Part shown: one piece after another, positions 1 to 8,798 of the stretch
How the letters are laid out: every line of letters starts with the position of its first letter
Position numbering within the stretch: the first letter of the stretch is position 1
Assembly (NCBI GenBank): GCA_021404685.1
Contig: QWHC01000017.1
Coordinates: 1 to 64,000 of the forward strand
Direction: 5' to 3'
Source of the DNA: Chloroflexi bacterium CFX4
GTDB taxonomy: Bacteria; Chloroflexota; Anaerolineae; Aggregatilineales; UBA2796
Length of the DNA: 64,000 bases
Notes under the pieces: generated by a model
The model's database searches: none
The model's input: only the letters and a program-made list of their open reading frames with translations
What the model was told of the DNA's origin: nothing
Position numbers and translations under genes: made by a program

Positions 1-94
1 TGGCGGCTGTCAGCGAGGTCTTGCCGTGGTCAACGTGACCAATCGTGCCGATGTTGCAGTGCGGCTTCGTCCGCTCGAATTTGCTCTTTGCCAT
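1..94 (-). CDS. tuf: Elongation factor Tu, N-terminal fragment (cut by window start)
   Basis: This is the first 31 codons of translation factor EF-Tu, which carries aminoacyl-tRNA to the ribosome as a GTP complex. The reading starts [12 protein letters not shown] and continues into [18 protein letters not shown], which contains the G1/P-loop motif GHVDHGKT. The ATG lies at 92-94 on the complement, preceded by a GAGGAG-type ribosome binding site. The rest of the gene lies outside the window. Two threonine tRNA genes sit directly upstream in the same orientation, as in tRNA-tufB operons. Confidence 0.95.
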   Translation of the reverse strand, partial: MAKSKFERTKPHCNIGTIGHVDHGKTSLTAA

Positions 95-231
95 GGTTGC
101 CCTTTTTTTCTCCTCAAAGTGACTGGGTTAACGCAGATCGAAAAAAATCGCAGACCTTAAAAATTCAGGGTTAAGTGCAAGGCGTGCGATTATGGCAAAT
201 GGAGCATCTGCTTGTCGGGGTGTGCATAAGA

Positions 232-304
<73 letters not shown>

Positions 305-344
305 GTGTCCGAGACCAACAGGTGTGCGGATGCCCAACTGCCAG

Positions 345-417
345 AGCCGACGAAGGGACTTGAACCCTTAACCCCCATATTACAAGTATGGTGCTCTACC
401 AATTGAGCTACGCCGGC
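345..417 (-). tRNA. tRNA-Thr (anticodon TGT)
   Basis: The 73-nt complement has acceptor stem GCCGGCG/CGTCGGC (one G-T pair), anticodon stem CCATA/TATGG with loop CTTGTAA, and a GGTTCAAGTCC T-arm. The anticodon is TGT (Thr). It is the first gene after a consensus promoter at 431-459. Confidence 0.95.
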
Positions 418-430
418 GCATCTGCGAGTA

Positions 431-459
431 ATTATAGCAAGCAGTTGCGCTGCACTCAA
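431..459 (-). promoter_or_regulatory. Sigma-70-type promoter of the tRNA-Thr/tuf unit
   Basis: On the complement, TTGAGT (-35) is followed by a 17-nt spacer and a perfect TATAAT (-10). Predicted initiation falls about 7 nt before the mature 5' end of tRNA-Thr(TGT). Motif match and spacing are near consensus. Confidence 0.8.
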
Positions 460-546
460 GGCTGAGTTTTGCGGCATACGCAATGGGATGCATTCTAGCC
501 GAGAGCGTATGCCTTTGTCAACAGTTGTTTGGCGGCAAAATTACCT

Positions 547-574
547 ACAGGCAGAGGATCGCTGCTCTGCCTGT
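547..574 (-). terminator. Hairpin after the first Ser/Thr kinase
   Basis: ACAGGCAGAG (547-556) pairs perfectly with CTCTGCCTGT (565-574), just past the kinase stop at 583. On the transcribed strand a short T-rich stretch follows a few bases later, so it is a plausible intrinsic terminator, though not textbook. Confidence 0.55.
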
Positions 575-582
575 TGTGGCGT

Positions 583-2691
583 TTAGGGTATTTGTTCGCC
601 TGGTTTTAGGGTGGGAAATACCCACGGGTCTGTTGGCATTGGCTCCAGCGTCGGCGGGATAGGTGTAGGCGGCACGGGTGTGGGCGGCACGGGTGTGGGC
701 GGCACGGGTGTGGGCGGCACAGCGGTAGGTGGTATTGCTGTAGGTGGGACAGGTGTGGGTGGGACAGGTGTGGGTGGCACTTGTGTTGGCAACACGACCG
801 TTGGCAACACGACCGTTGGCGGCACAGGCTGCCCTGAGCCACCACTTGCGGCAGGCTGTGTGGCGGGCGCTTTGGTCAGTGGTGCGGCTGTAGCTGTTGA
901 CGGCGGGCGCGGCTGACCAAGGATAGGCAGCATTTTGAGATCGCCGATAATGGTCACCAGGCGCTCGTTCGTGGTGATCCACGCTACGCCGTTTTGATAA
1001 TTAAAGGCAACCCATGAGTAATCACTGTTTGTGCCAACAAGCTGGATGCGATCATCACGGCTGAAAGCGCCTACCACACCAAAACTCAGGCTCGGTCCTG
1101 ACCGAATGTTAATAGAAGGTGCTGTGATAACAAGAAAGACATCACTGGCACTTGGCGAAGGTGTGGCGTTGAGCTGCGGCGTGGGTGTGCGCGTCGGCGT
1201 GAAGGTTGGTGTGCGAGAAGGTGTGAAAGTTGGGCTAGGGATAGGCGTTGCCGTCCAGACCGTCGCAGTGAGCGTTTGGACGATCTGGGTTAGGTTTGCC
1301 TCAAGAGTTGCCTGATAGGCAGTTGGCAAGCTAATGGTCGAAAGGCGCGTTTGCTCCGCGAAGATGGTGGCTTGGGCTGCTTGCTCCGGCGGCAAGGTTG
1401 GCGCATTGGTTGGTGTGGCGCTGGCGGTGTGTGTTAAGGTAGCAGTCATGGTAACCGTCAGCGTTGCTGTTTGGGTAGCGGTGTACGTTGGGCTTGGCGT
1501 TGGCGTGGCAGTACTGGTTGGCGTGGCGCTTGGCGTTGCCGTCGCGGTTGCGGTGGCAGTGGCAGTGAAGGTGGAGGTGGACGTCGGGCTGGCAGTGGCA
1601 GATGCTTCTGCCGCCACTGCACCTTGCAACGAATCTTCCACAGGGCTAAGTGCTGTCGTGCCATCGCCTGATCTGCCGATGAGCAGGGCAAGGATTCCGA
1701 TCACGGCAACGACGATCACACCACCGAGCAGCAGCGGCAATTGGCTGCGATTTCGGACGGCGGCTGCCTTCTGATGGGAAAGTGTTGGTGTGCCAGCACG
1801 TGGTGAACTGCTCTGCGAGGTTTTGACGGGAACTGCTGTGCTGGCTTTCACGCCTTGCGGCAGCTTACCGCTCAGTGCTTGTTGAAATGCCTCTGAGAAA
1901 GCCTGTGCAGTTTGGAAGCGATCTTCGGGCTGCTTTGCCATGCCCATCAGCAGCACTTGCTCAAGGCTGGCGGGCAAATCGGGGCGCAGCTCACGCAGCG
2001 GCGGCGGCAACTCGTGCAGGTGTTGGTACATCATGGCGGGTGGCGTATCAGCAACGAAAGGCGTGCGTGCCGTCAACAATTCATAGGCGATTGCTGCCAA
2101 GGCATACAGATCTGTGCGTGCATCCACCTCGCCGCTGTGCCACTGTTCGGGTGCCATGTAGGCAGGCGTCCCCATGGTCATGCCGCTGCCTGTCAGCGCC
2201 GTCACGTCGCCCACAATACGCGCTATGCCGAAATCGGTCAGGATAGCGTTCATTTGCTCATCAAGCAGCACGTTCTGCGGCTTCAGGTCGCGGTGAACAA
2301 TGCCGCGGGCATGAGCGTAATCGAGCGCGCTGCCAATCTGCGCCACATAACGTGCCACCTGATCGGCGGGTAAGGCACCCTCGTTTCGCAGCCACTGGGC
2401 AAGGCTGCCACCCGGCTGCAATTCCATCACAAGGTAAATCAGGCTCTCGTGCTGACCAAAATCAAAGAGTTTTAGGATGTGTGGATGGTTGAGGTTGGCG
2501 ATGGTGTGTGCTTCACGCTCAAAGCGCTTGATGAAGTCGGGCGAGTTGGCAAGGCGCGATTCAATGACCTTGAAGGCGACATCGCGCTGCACATTGACCT
2601 GCCGCGCACGGTAGACAACTGCCATGCCACCTTCGCCAAGCATCCCGATAATTTCATAATTGCCGATGCGATCACCGGTTAACCGTAACAT
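583..2691 (-). CDS. Membrane Ser/Thr protein kinase with Pro/Thr linker and SH3 domain
   Basis: This 702-residue protein is a PknB/Hanks-type kinase that phosphorylates Ser/Thr in the cytoplasm and probably senses envelope signals outside. The kinase domain spans about residues 12-270: glycine loop GEGGMA, ATP lysine K41, HRDLKPQN at 133-140, DFG at 153-155, then APEQW. One membrane span lies near 318-340. Outside follow a Thr/Pro/Ala-rich stalk (about 355-510), a bacterial SH3 domain (about 517-585, core INIRSGPSL) and a tail of VPPTP repeats. Its downstream neighbour at 2904-4892 is a close paralogue with the same layout, so this is a tandem duplication. The start is the ATG after a TAGGA site. 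Substrate and ligand are unknown. Confidence 0.93.
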   Translation of the reverse strand: MLRLTGDRIGNYEIIGMLGEGGMAVVYRARQVNVQRDVAFKVIESRLANSPDFIKRFEREAHTIANLNHPHILKLFDFGQHESLIYLVMELQPGGSLAQWLRNEGALPADQVARYVAQIGSALDYAHARGIVHRDLKPQNVLLDEQMNAILTDFGIARIVGDVTALTGSGMTMGTPAYMAPEQWHSGEVDARTDLYALAAIAYELLTARTPFVADTPPAMMYQHLHELPPPLRELRPDLPASLEQVLLMGMAKQPEDRFQTAQAFSEAFQQALSGKLPQGVKASTAVPVKTSQSSSPRAGTPTLSHQKAAAVRNRSQLPLLLGGVIVVAVIGILALLIGRSGDGTTALSPVEDSLQGAVAAEASATASPTSTSTFTATATATATATPSATPTSTATPTPSPTYTATQTATLTVTMTATLTHTASATPTNAPTLPPEQAAQATIFAEQTRLSTISLPTAYQATLEANLTQIVQTLTATVWTATPIPSPTFTPSRTPTFTPTRTPTPQLNATPSPSASDVFLVITAPSINIRSGPSLSFGVVGAFSRDDRIQLVGTNSDYSWVAFNYQNGVAWITTNERLVTIIGDLKMLPILGQPRPPSTATAAPLTKAPATQPAASGGSGQPVPPTVVLPTVVLPTQVPPTPVPPTPVPPTAIPPTAVPPTPVPPTPVPPTPVPPTPIPPTLEPMPTDPWVFPTLKPGEQIP
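646..825 (-). repeat. 15-bp tandem repeat encoding VPPTP units
   Basis: The 3' part of the kinase gene is built of degenerate 15-bp units encoding VPPTP, IPPTA and VLPTV variants (about residues 623-682). It reads as a proline-rich extracellular tail and may vary in copy number between strains. Confidence 0.8.
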
Positions 2692-2736
2692 ACATTCATC
2701 CTAGATCAATCCATCGTCTATCCTGTGAATTGTCCT

Positions 2737-2742
2737 AGTATA
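2737..2742 (-). promoter_or_regulatory. Candidate -10 box of the first kinase
   Basis: TATACT on the complement lies about 45 nt upstream of the kinase ATG. The paralogous kinase has the same hexamer at 4931-4936. No convincing -35 was found for either. Confidence 0.35.
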
Positions 2743-2865
2743 GCCTGTGGCAATATTTTCGCTATCGGTTTTTAAGAAATTCATGCCATTTGGCAACCTA
2801 TTGTGCATAACAAAAAAGTTATGCGGCTGTGTTATAGAAGAATTGTGTGTGCAGCAAAAGTCACA

Positions 2866-2896
2866 CGGGCAGCGTTCGTGTGATGAACACTGCCCG
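2866..2896 (-). terminator. Hairpin after the second Ser/Thr kinase
   Basis: CGGGCAGCGTTC (2866-2877) pairs with GAACACTGCCCG (2885-2896), with one wobble position. It starts 8 nt past the kinase stop. On the transcribed strand a CTTTTG stretch follows within about 8 nt. Likely terminator between the paired kinase genes. Confidence 0.6.
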
Positions 2897-2903
2897 CAAT
2901 GCA

Positions 2904-4892
2904 CTACTGTACCTGATTTGGTTGGGTCACCTTATAAATAGGCGTCTGGTTATTAGGGATTGGTGTGGGTGTTGGCGGTGGTTGTGTTGGCGGGACGGCA
3001 GTCGAGAAGACTGGTGGTTGCGTTGGTGGCACATTCGTAGGCGGTTGGGGCTGACCACCTTGCGCGGGTGGCTGTGTTGGTTGTGCGGGATTGGTCGGGA
3101 TGGCAGTGGCAGCGGGTAAACGTGGTTCAGGTACGGCATTGAGCGCCTTCGCATCGCCAAGCACAGTCACCAGCCGTTCGTTTGCGGTTATCCATACCAC
3201 GCGCCCTCGATAATTGAAAGCGAACCATGTGCCATCGCTGTTTGTGCCAATCGCCGTCACTCGTTCGTCACGGTTTAATGCGCCAACCACGCTAAAGTTC
3301 AAGTTCGGACCTGACCGAATGTTGATAGAAGGCGCGATGACAACAACGATCACTTCGCCTGCTCTAGGCGCGGGCGTTGGGCTGAACAAGGGCGTTTGGG
3401 TCGGCGTGCGTGTAGGTGTGCGCGTCGGTGTATGGGATGGCGTCAGGGTTGCGGTGGGCGTCGGTGTGGGTGTCCAAGCGGTGGCGGTGAAGGTTTGGGC
3501 AATCTGGGTCAAGTTTGCTTCAAGGGTTGCCTGATAGGCGGTCGGCGCAATGATGGTGGCAAGGCGCGTTTGCTCAGCGAAAAAGGTGGCTTGAGCAGCC
3601 TGCTCCGGCGGCAAGGTTGGCGCCTCTGTTGGCGTAAGGCTGGGTGTGTAGGTGGCAGTGCTGGTATAGGTTGCACTTGGTGTATATGTTGCTGTAGCGG
3701 TTGCCGTTGGTGTGGCAGTGGCAGAGGGTGTGGCGGTGTTGGTTGGTGTATTGGTGGGCGAAGGGGTAGCCGTTGCCGTATTGGTTGGTGTTGCCGTTGA
3801 TGTAGCGGTTTCGGTGGGCAGCACAGCCAATTCAGCCTGAGAGTCGGGCGTTGACGGACTAAGCGCAACGTTGCTATTGCCTGATCTGCCTACCAGCAAA
3901 ATAAGGACGCCGATGAGCGCGATCAGAATAACACCACCAAAGAGCAGCGGTAGGCGATTTTGCCCTTGCGCGGCGACTGCCTTTTTATGCGAAAGGGTAG
4001 GCGTGCCAGAGCGCGGCGTGCGGCTGCGCTTCAGGGTAGGGCTAACTTTCACATTCGGCGGCAGTTTGCCATCGGCTGCCTGTTGAAAGGCATCTACAAA
4101 TTCTTTGGCGGTCTGGAAGCGTTCTTCAGGCTGCTTTGCCATGCCCATCAGCAACACTTGTTCAAGGCTGGCGGGCAAATCAGGGCGCAGCTCACGCAGC
4201 GGCGGCGGTGCCTCGTGCAGATGTTGGTACATCATGGCGGGCGGCGTATCGGCGACGAAGGGCGTGCGCGCTGTCAATAATTCATAAGCGATTGCCGCCA
4301 ACGCATACAAATCTGTGCGTGCGTCTACCTCAGCGCTATGCCACTGTTCAGGCGCCATATAGGCAGGCGTTCCCATCGCCATGCCGCTGCCGGTCAGCGC
4401 CGTCACGTCACCTACAATGCGCGCTATGCCGAAATCGGTCAGGATGGCGTTCATTTGCTCGTCCAGCAGAACGTTCTGCGGCTTCAGGTCGCGGTGAATG
4501 ACGCCGCGTGCATGGGCATAGTCCAGCGCGCTGCCAACTTGGGTTACATAGCGCACTACCTGTTCAGGCGGCAAGGCGCCTTCATTCCGCAGCCATTGGG
4601 CAAGGCTGCCGCCCGGCTGCAATTCCATCACAAGATAAATAAGGCTTTCGTGCTGACCAAAATCAAACAATTTCAAAATATGTGGATGGTTGAGGTTGGC
4701 GATGGTGTGTGCTTCACGCTCAAAGCGCCTGATAAAATCTGGTGAGCTGGCAAGGCGCGATTCAATCACCTTAAAGGCGACATCGCGCTGCACGTTAATC
4801 TGGCGCGCACGGTAGACGACTGCCATGCCGCCTTCGCCAAGCATCCCAGTAATTTCATAATTGCCGATGCGCTCACCAGTTAGCTGTAACAT
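2904..4892 (-). CDS. Membrane Ser/Thr protein kinase with SH3 domain (paralogue)
   Basis: This 662-residue Hanks-type kinase is nearly identical in its catalytic half to the kinase at 583-2691. It has glycine loop GEGGMA, K41, HRDLKPQN at 133-140, DFG at 153-155 and the activation segment ending APEQW. One membrane span lies at about 314-336. A Thr/Pro-rich stalk, a helix-like stretch with LPPEQAAQAT, an SH3 domain (about 512-582, INIRSGPNL) and a Pro/Gln-rich tail follow. The stalk and tail differ strongly from the paralogue while the kinase and SH3 parts are conserved, which suggests related but distinct sensing. It probably has its own promoter and terminator. Confidence 0.93.
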   Translation of the reverse strand: MLQLTGERIGNYEITGMLGEGGMAVVYRARQINVQRDVAFKVIESRLASSPDFIRRFEREAHTIANLNHPHILKLFDFGQHESLIYLVMELQPGGSLAQWLRNEGALPPEQVVRYVTQVGSALDYAHARGVIHRDLKPQNVLLDEQMNAILTDFGIARIVGDVTALTGSGMAMGTPAYMAPEQWHSAEVDARTDLYALAAIAYELLTARTPFVADTPPAMMYQHLHEAPPPLRELRPDLPASLEQVLLMGMAKQPEERFQTAKEFVDAFQQAADGKLPPNVKVSPTLKRSRTPRSGTPTLSHKKAVAAQGQNRLPLLFGGVILIALIGVLILLVGRSGNSNVALSPSTPDSQAELAVLPTETATSTATPTNTATATPSPTNTPTNTATPSATATPTATATATYTPSATYTSTATYTPSLTPTEAPTLPPEQAAQATFFAEQTRLATIIAPTAYQATLEANLTQIAQTFTATAWTPTPTPTATLTPSHTPTRTPTRTPTQTPLFSPTPAPRAGEVIVVVIAPSINIRSGPNLNFSVVGALNRDERVTAIGTNSDGTWFAFNYRGRVVWITANERLVTVLGDAKALNAVPEPRLPAATAIPTNPAQPTQPPAQGGQPQPPTNVPPTQPPVFSTAVPPTQPPPTPTPIPNNQTPIYKVTQPNQVQ

Positions 4893-4930
4893 GCATTCAC
4901 CATAGAAAACTTTCTCCTTTGCATAGTTTG

Positions 4931-4936
4931 AGTATA
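4931..4936 (-). promoter_or_regulatory. Candidate -10 box of the second kinase
   Basis: TATACT on the complement lies about 40 nt upstream of the start, with an AAAGGAG sequence downstream of it. It mirrors the box before the paralogous kinase. No -35 was recognised. Confidence 0.35.
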
Positions 4937-5036
4937 GCTTGTGTTGTGTTTCATGCTATAAGGCTTTGATTACTTTGCCGCTGTCATCGCCGCAGGCTGC
5001 ATAACAAAATAATCACAGCCGTTTGATACATCCAAC

Positions 5037-5071
5037 AAAAGCGGAGTCGCCCTCAGGCAGACTCCGCTTTT
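5037..5071 (-). terminator. Intrinsic terminator of the SH3-protein gene
   Basis: AAAAGCGGAGTC (5037-5048) is the perfect complement of GACTCCGCTTTT (5060-5071), with an 11-nt loop. A 12-bp stem flanked by A and T runs is a classic bidirectional intrinsic terminator. It lies 30 nt past the stop at 5102. Confidence 0.85.
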
Positions 5072-5101
5072 GCGTTAGGACATCAGGTTGACCGTGCGTG
5101 G

Positions 5102-6034
5102 CTAGCCCACAATCGGCAGGCTTGCCAGCCGCAACCCATCATTAAAGGTGAAGAAGCGGGCTGCCACCCAGCCTGCTACGCCGTTATAGTTCACCAAAAT
5201 CCAACCGCTGTTGGCGCTGCGCCCATAGACCGCCACAGTTGCCCGCCACGGTACACGCCCGATCCGCGCGCTGGCAGTCGTCGGTGCAGCGCGCATATTG
5301 ACGGTGAAGCGCGCCGTGACTGAGCCTAACGGAAGCCCTGGTATAACAGCACCGGTCACCTGCTGGCTGCGATCAATGCGCGTTGGTTCGTGCAGCAAGC
5401 CGTTAATTGGCATGTCCATATCGTCGGCACGCACCCACACAAGGTTTTCGCCGCCGACATAGAGCGCCACCCAAGTGCCATCCGCAGTGCGGTAGATGCC
5501 CGTGAACTCACGCCCTGCGGCAAGGCTCAGCCCAATGGGTGCGCCATTTGGTGTGCCATACAGCGCTGTTTCCGTCCGTGTGAAGCCCTTCACGCCTTGT
5601 GGTAGTAGGCTGGCGAAATAGTCCGCACGGCTGATGGGCGCCAAGCACGCCGAGTCCGCACGCAGTTCTGCCAACACGCCCACTGTGCGCGCCATGAAGT
5701 CCGTGTCAAGGATGCGGAAGGTGATGGGATTTTGGGCAGGTGTGGCAAGTGTGTAGGGCAGATTGACGACGTTCGCCGTCTCAACGGCATTCACCATCCG
5801 CACCGAGTCCTCACTGTAGAGCAGCGTGCCGAGTCCGTCGCGCACTTCATAGCGAACGCGATCAAAGCCATTGGCATCGTTGGTATAGCCCTGCATGGTG
5901 AACTTCACCGAGAAATGGCTGCACGTGGCGTGGAAACGCTCAATCAGTGGCACGTTTGCCGCCGCGCTTGGCGCGCCAGGCAGCATCGCCAACGCCAACG
6001 CCGCTGCCATTACGAATAAAACTGCTTTTCTCAT
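5102..6034 (-). CDS. Exported protein with SH3-like domains
   Basis: A 310-residue secreted protein of unknown exact role. The N-terminus is a signal peptide (MRKAVLF, then an Ala/Leu-rich core ending near APSAAA). Residues about 30-150 form an unrecognised beta-rich domain with a FHATCSHF segment. A first SH3-like segment (about 160-210) contains TADGTWVALY and NLVWVRADD. A C-terminal bacterial SH3 domain (about 237-300) contains VNMRAAPTTASARIG and GVAGWVAARF. Such domains usually bind peptidoglycan peptides or other envelope ligands. The start is supported by a GAGAGGG site 9 nt upstream. It lies between the kinase pair and the L,D-transpeptidase, an envelope-related context. Confidence 0.8.
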   Translation of the reverse strand: MRKAVLFVMAAALALAMLPGAPSAAANVPLIERFHATCSHFSVKFTMQGYTNDANGFDRVRYEVRDGLGTLLYSEDSVRMVNAVETANVVNLPYTLATPAQNPITFRILDTDFMARTVGVLAELRADSACLAPISRADYFASLLPQGVKGFTRTETALYGTPNGAPIGLSLAAGREFTGIYRTADGTWVALYVGGENLVWVRADDMDMPINGLLHEPTRIDRSQQVTGAVIPGLPLGSVTARFTVNMRAAPTTASARIGRVPWRATVAVYGRSANSGWILVNYNGVAGWVAARFFTFNDGLRLASLPIVG

Positions 6035-6163
6035 TACAACATCCCTCTCGCCTCAAGTTAGGTAGATACTTGTAGTCTGCATAGGCTTACGCAAATGCTG
6101 ACTAACAGCTATACCGGTTTGCTTGTTAAAAAGTGACGCGCAGTTTTCCAATGTTGACAAAAA

Positions 6164-7714
6164 TCAGCGCTGAATCTCGACCACAACGCCATCTTCCGCC
6201 CATTCGTAGAGCGCCCGCGCATTGGCTGAACTCAACAAGATGCAGCCATAGGTCACCGGACGCCCTAACGCGTTTTCCCACAGCACTTGGGCGCCGCCGC
6301 GTGATGGGAAACCGTGAATCCCATTGAAAAAGCCCGGCACCGCCTCATAGATGCTGAGGAAACTCGGCATATAGAGATTCCAGTTGCTGGCATAGGCAGT
6401 CCCATCGTGCGATTGCACCTGATAGACGCCGGGCTGGGTTGGGCTGCTGCTAATGCCGGTTGAGGTTGCCCATTCCCACTTCACTTGCCCATTCTCGTAG
6501 ACCCACATCCGTTGCCGTGCAATGCTCACCACAATCCGCTTGTTCGGCACGACGGGCAGCGGCAACAGGTCATCTTTGGAAGGGATAGTGATCACCTGTC
6601 CAACGCGCAGTGCTTCCAGATTCACAGAAGGGTTGGCGCGCTGAATGCGGAACATCTGCACGCCCACATTCCATGCGATGCTACCAAGCGTATCGCCATG
6701 CTGCACAGTGTATTGTGTAGGCGCGTTGTAGGCGCGTGTCTGGGCGTCGGTGCGGCTTTGGCTAAGTGCTTTTTGCAGCGCGCTGACTGCGTCCGCCACC
6801 TTGATAGATTGCCCGCCGCCGAGCGTAGCGTTCTGCCCGTTCAGGTAGGCGCTCAGCGGCGCGCTTTCCACGCCAAAAACGACACCCTGCGGTGTATTTT
6901 CCGTCGTCAGCCAGCGTCCCCATTCACTCGGCGGAATTTGCCACGTCAGCCCTTGGTTGGTGACGGGATTGTAGATATTCAAGCTGAGTGGCGTTGCCAG
7001 CAAAGCGCCCGCCTGTGCCAGCAGCGGCGCGGCATCGGTGACGTTTGGCGGCACATCACGCATAACCACATCCAGCGCACCATCTATAAATTCGGTGGCG
7101 GCGTTTGCCAGACGGCTGAGCGTTCCGCCTGTTTCAAGGGCGCGCCCTGCTGCTGCGGGAACAGCCACCAGTGCGTTACCTTCCATACGAATAGTGGCAT
7201 TACGCGGCGCAATATTGACCATTTCGGCAACCAGCGCCATGCCTTCCGCCGCACGGCTCGGATCAATGCTGAGGACGGGCGCAACTTTTGCCATGCCAAT
7301 AATGCCCAGCAGTGCTGAGCCTTCGCCACGCCCGTAGCGCATGGCGCGCTGTGCAGTTGCTTGTGCGTTCACCGTGATGCCAAGCATATCGGCAGGTACG
7401 CGCCATGTGCGGTCGCCATCGCGCACCGTAATGTGCTGCCACGTTTCGTTAATCGCGGCTGCCGCCGCCGATTCGGTCATGCCGCCAAGCGCCAAGTTAC
7501 CCACTGTGACCGTCGGCAGAATGTTGCCGCTGCCCAGCACCAACATAAAACCAAATGCAACGGCAAGGAAGCTCATCAAGGTGAGGAATCCGATAGCGCC
7601 CATGCCCATTATCAGCAGGGTAGGTGTAATTTTGAACGGTGTGCGCCTGGCGGCTTTAGGGCGCACCACACGCCCTACAGGGCGCTGCGGTGGCACAGGA
7701 TATGGGCGTTGCAT
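6164..7714 (-). CDS. LysM-containing L,D-transpeptidase (YkuD family)
   Basis: A predicted membrane-anchored enzyme forming 3-3 or lipoprotein cross-links in peptidoglycan. From the chosen ATG it has 516 residues: a basic Pro-rich cytoplasmic tail, one membrane span (about 30-60), a long extracytoplasmic region like the YkuD-associated peptidoglycan-binding domain, a LysM module (YTVQHGDTLGSIAWNVG) and a C-terminal YkuD domain. The catalytic region has GIHGFPSRGG, then TYGCILL with the nucleophile Cys. Canonical enzymes have SHGCIR, so His is Tyr and Arg is Leu here. A GTG at 7747 could add 11 residues; I preferred the ATG at 7714, with a weak GGCGAGA site. Confidence 0.85.
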   Translation of the reverse strand: MQRPYPVPPQRPVGRVVRPKAARRTPFKITPTLLIMGMGAIGFLTLMSFLAVAFGFMLVLGSGNILPTVTVGNLALGGMTESAAAAAINETWQHITVRDGDRTWRVPADMLGITVNAQATAQRAMRYGRGEGSALLGIIGMAKVAPVLSIDPSRAAEGMALVAEMVNIAPRNATIRMEGNALVAVPAAAGRALETGGTLSRLANAATEFIDGALDVVMRDVPPNVTDAAPLLAQAGALLATPLSLNIYNPVTNQGLTWQIPPSEWGRWLTTENTPQGVVFGVESAPLSAYLNGQNATLGGGQSIKVADAVSALQKALSQSRTDAQTRAYNAPTQYTVQHGDTLGSIAWNVGVQMFRIQRANPSVNLEALRVGQVITIPSKDDLLPLPVVPNKRIVVSIARQRMWVYENGQVKWEWATSTGISSSPTQPGVYQVQSHDGTAYASNWNLYMPSFLSIYEAVPGFFNGIHGFPSRGGAQVLWENALGRPVTYGCILLSSANARALYEWAEDGVVVEIQR

Positions 7715-7889
7715 GGGTGGGTTTCTCGCCAACTTTACAGCTTTCACAAAAGACTAGACTCACTATAGCACAATTTGCCCTACGCTTACCCAACGCTCGC
7801 CATACGCTTAGATATTTTTTGCTCGAATTTTTGAAAAAGCATATTTGAAAAAGCATGTAAGCACAGCTTCTGCGTTTAGCAAGCCCTAA

Positions 7890-7906
7890 CTGATCTGCAC
7901 GATCAG
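7890..7906. promoter_or_regulatory. Inverted repeat near the lipoprotein-operon promoter
   Basis: CTGATC-tgcac-GATCAG is a perfect 6-bp inverted repeat centred where the -35 region of the adjacent extended -10 would fall. It could be an operator or chance. No regulator gene lies next to it. Confidence 0.35.
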
Positions 7907-7910
7907 GCTG

Positions 7911-7919
7911 TGCTATACT
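7911..7919 (+). promoter_or_regulatory. Extended -10 promoter of the lprG/p55-like operon
   Basis: TGCTATACT is a good extended -10 element (TGnTATACT). It would give a leader of about 35 nt containing the GAGGA site before the lipoprotein ATG at 7962. No -35 hexamer stands out. Confidence 0.5.
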
Positions 7920-7961
7920 ACGCACTGGGTGAAGAAAATCACGAAATAAATGAGGAATCCT

Positions 7962-8798
7962 ATGCACAGCCTGCGAATTTTGGTCGGGCTAGTGAGCCTT
8001 AGCCTGCTGCTTGCCGCTTGTGGTGGCGCACCAAGCGCCACACCCACACCACCGCCCGATCCGCGTGCGCTGCTCAGCCGCGCTGCCGACGATATTCAAG
8101 CTGTCAGCGCGCTGCGCTTCAAATTGCAACTGACGGGTGCGCCTGCCTTCATTGACGACGCCGACTTAATCTCATTCGGCAGCGCTGATGGTGTCTACGT
8201 TGCGCCTGACAAAATCAGCGCTAAAGTGAGCGCCGCTGTTGCCGGCGTGGCAGGACAGATTGATATTGTGGCAGTTGGCAACGATCAATATATGAAACAT
8301 CTGTTGCTGACGGCGAACCGCTGGCTAAACATGCAGTTCTCGCCCGGCTTCAATGCCGATACGCTCATCCGTGGCGATCTCGGCATTAAATATGCCCTCA
8401 ATGCGCTGACCGATCTCACCTATCACGGTGTGGTGGATTTGTTTGGCACGTCGGTGCATCACATCAGCGGCACGGCAAGCGTTGCCGATATTAGCGCCGT
8501 CACCGTTAACCTGATCCGTGGGACGGGCAACGCCAATGCCGAGATTTACATTAATGTGGCAACGGGACAAGTTGAGCGCATTGTATTGGTGCAGCCGGAA
8601 ACCGTTACCGACCAGCACCCAGAGCCAACTACATGGATCATGGAACTTTTTGATTACGGTGATCGTTCTATCAGCGTAGAAGTGCCACAGGCGGAAACGC
8701 TGCCGAACGCCACACCCGGCGTCTTGAGTGTTCCCGGTGCGCTGCCAACGCCACAAGCAACAGCAGCGCCCACCGCCGAGGTAACACAAGCGCCATGA
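7962..8798 (+). CDS. LppX/LprG-family lipoprotein
   Basis: A 278-residue lipoprotein. The signal peptide ends in a LLAAC lipobox, followed by a short Pro/Thr spacer. The mature part (about 30-240) has the features of the LppX_LprAFG fold: an early LSRAADDIQAVSALRFK helix and strand, a GSADGVYVAPDKI segment and NRWLNM. In mycobacteria these proteins have a hydrophobic pocket that carries acylated lipids or triacylglycerol across the periplasm. The stop overlaps the next gene's ATG by 4 nt (ATGA), so it is translationally coupled to an MFS transporter, as lprG is to p55. I chose the ATG at 7962 because the ATG at 7950 overlaps its GAGGA site. Confidence 0.85.
   Translation: MHSLRILVGLVSLSLLLAACGGAPSATPTPPPDPRALLSRAADDIQAVSALRFKLQLTGAPAFIDDADLISFGSADGVYVAPDKISAKVSAAVAGVAGQIDIVAVGNDQYMKHLLLTANRWLNMQFSPGFNADTLIRGDLGIKYALNALTDLTYHGVVDLFGTSVHHISGTASVADISAVTVNLIRGTGNANAEIYINVATGQVERIVLVQPETVTDQHPEPTTWIMELFDYGDRSISVEVPQAETLPNATPGVLSVPGALPTPQATAAPTAEVTQAP

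Noticed and set aside
646..825. Tandem repeat considered as a CRISPR array
   Set aside because: The unit is 15 bp, has no spacers, and encodes VPPTP in frame within the kinase.
611..1774. Plus-strand Gly/Val-rich open frames opposite the first kinase (also 3214-3534 opposite the second)
   Set aside because: They are antisense shadows of Pro/Thr-rich codons: long, low-complexity, with no start signals or homology-like features.
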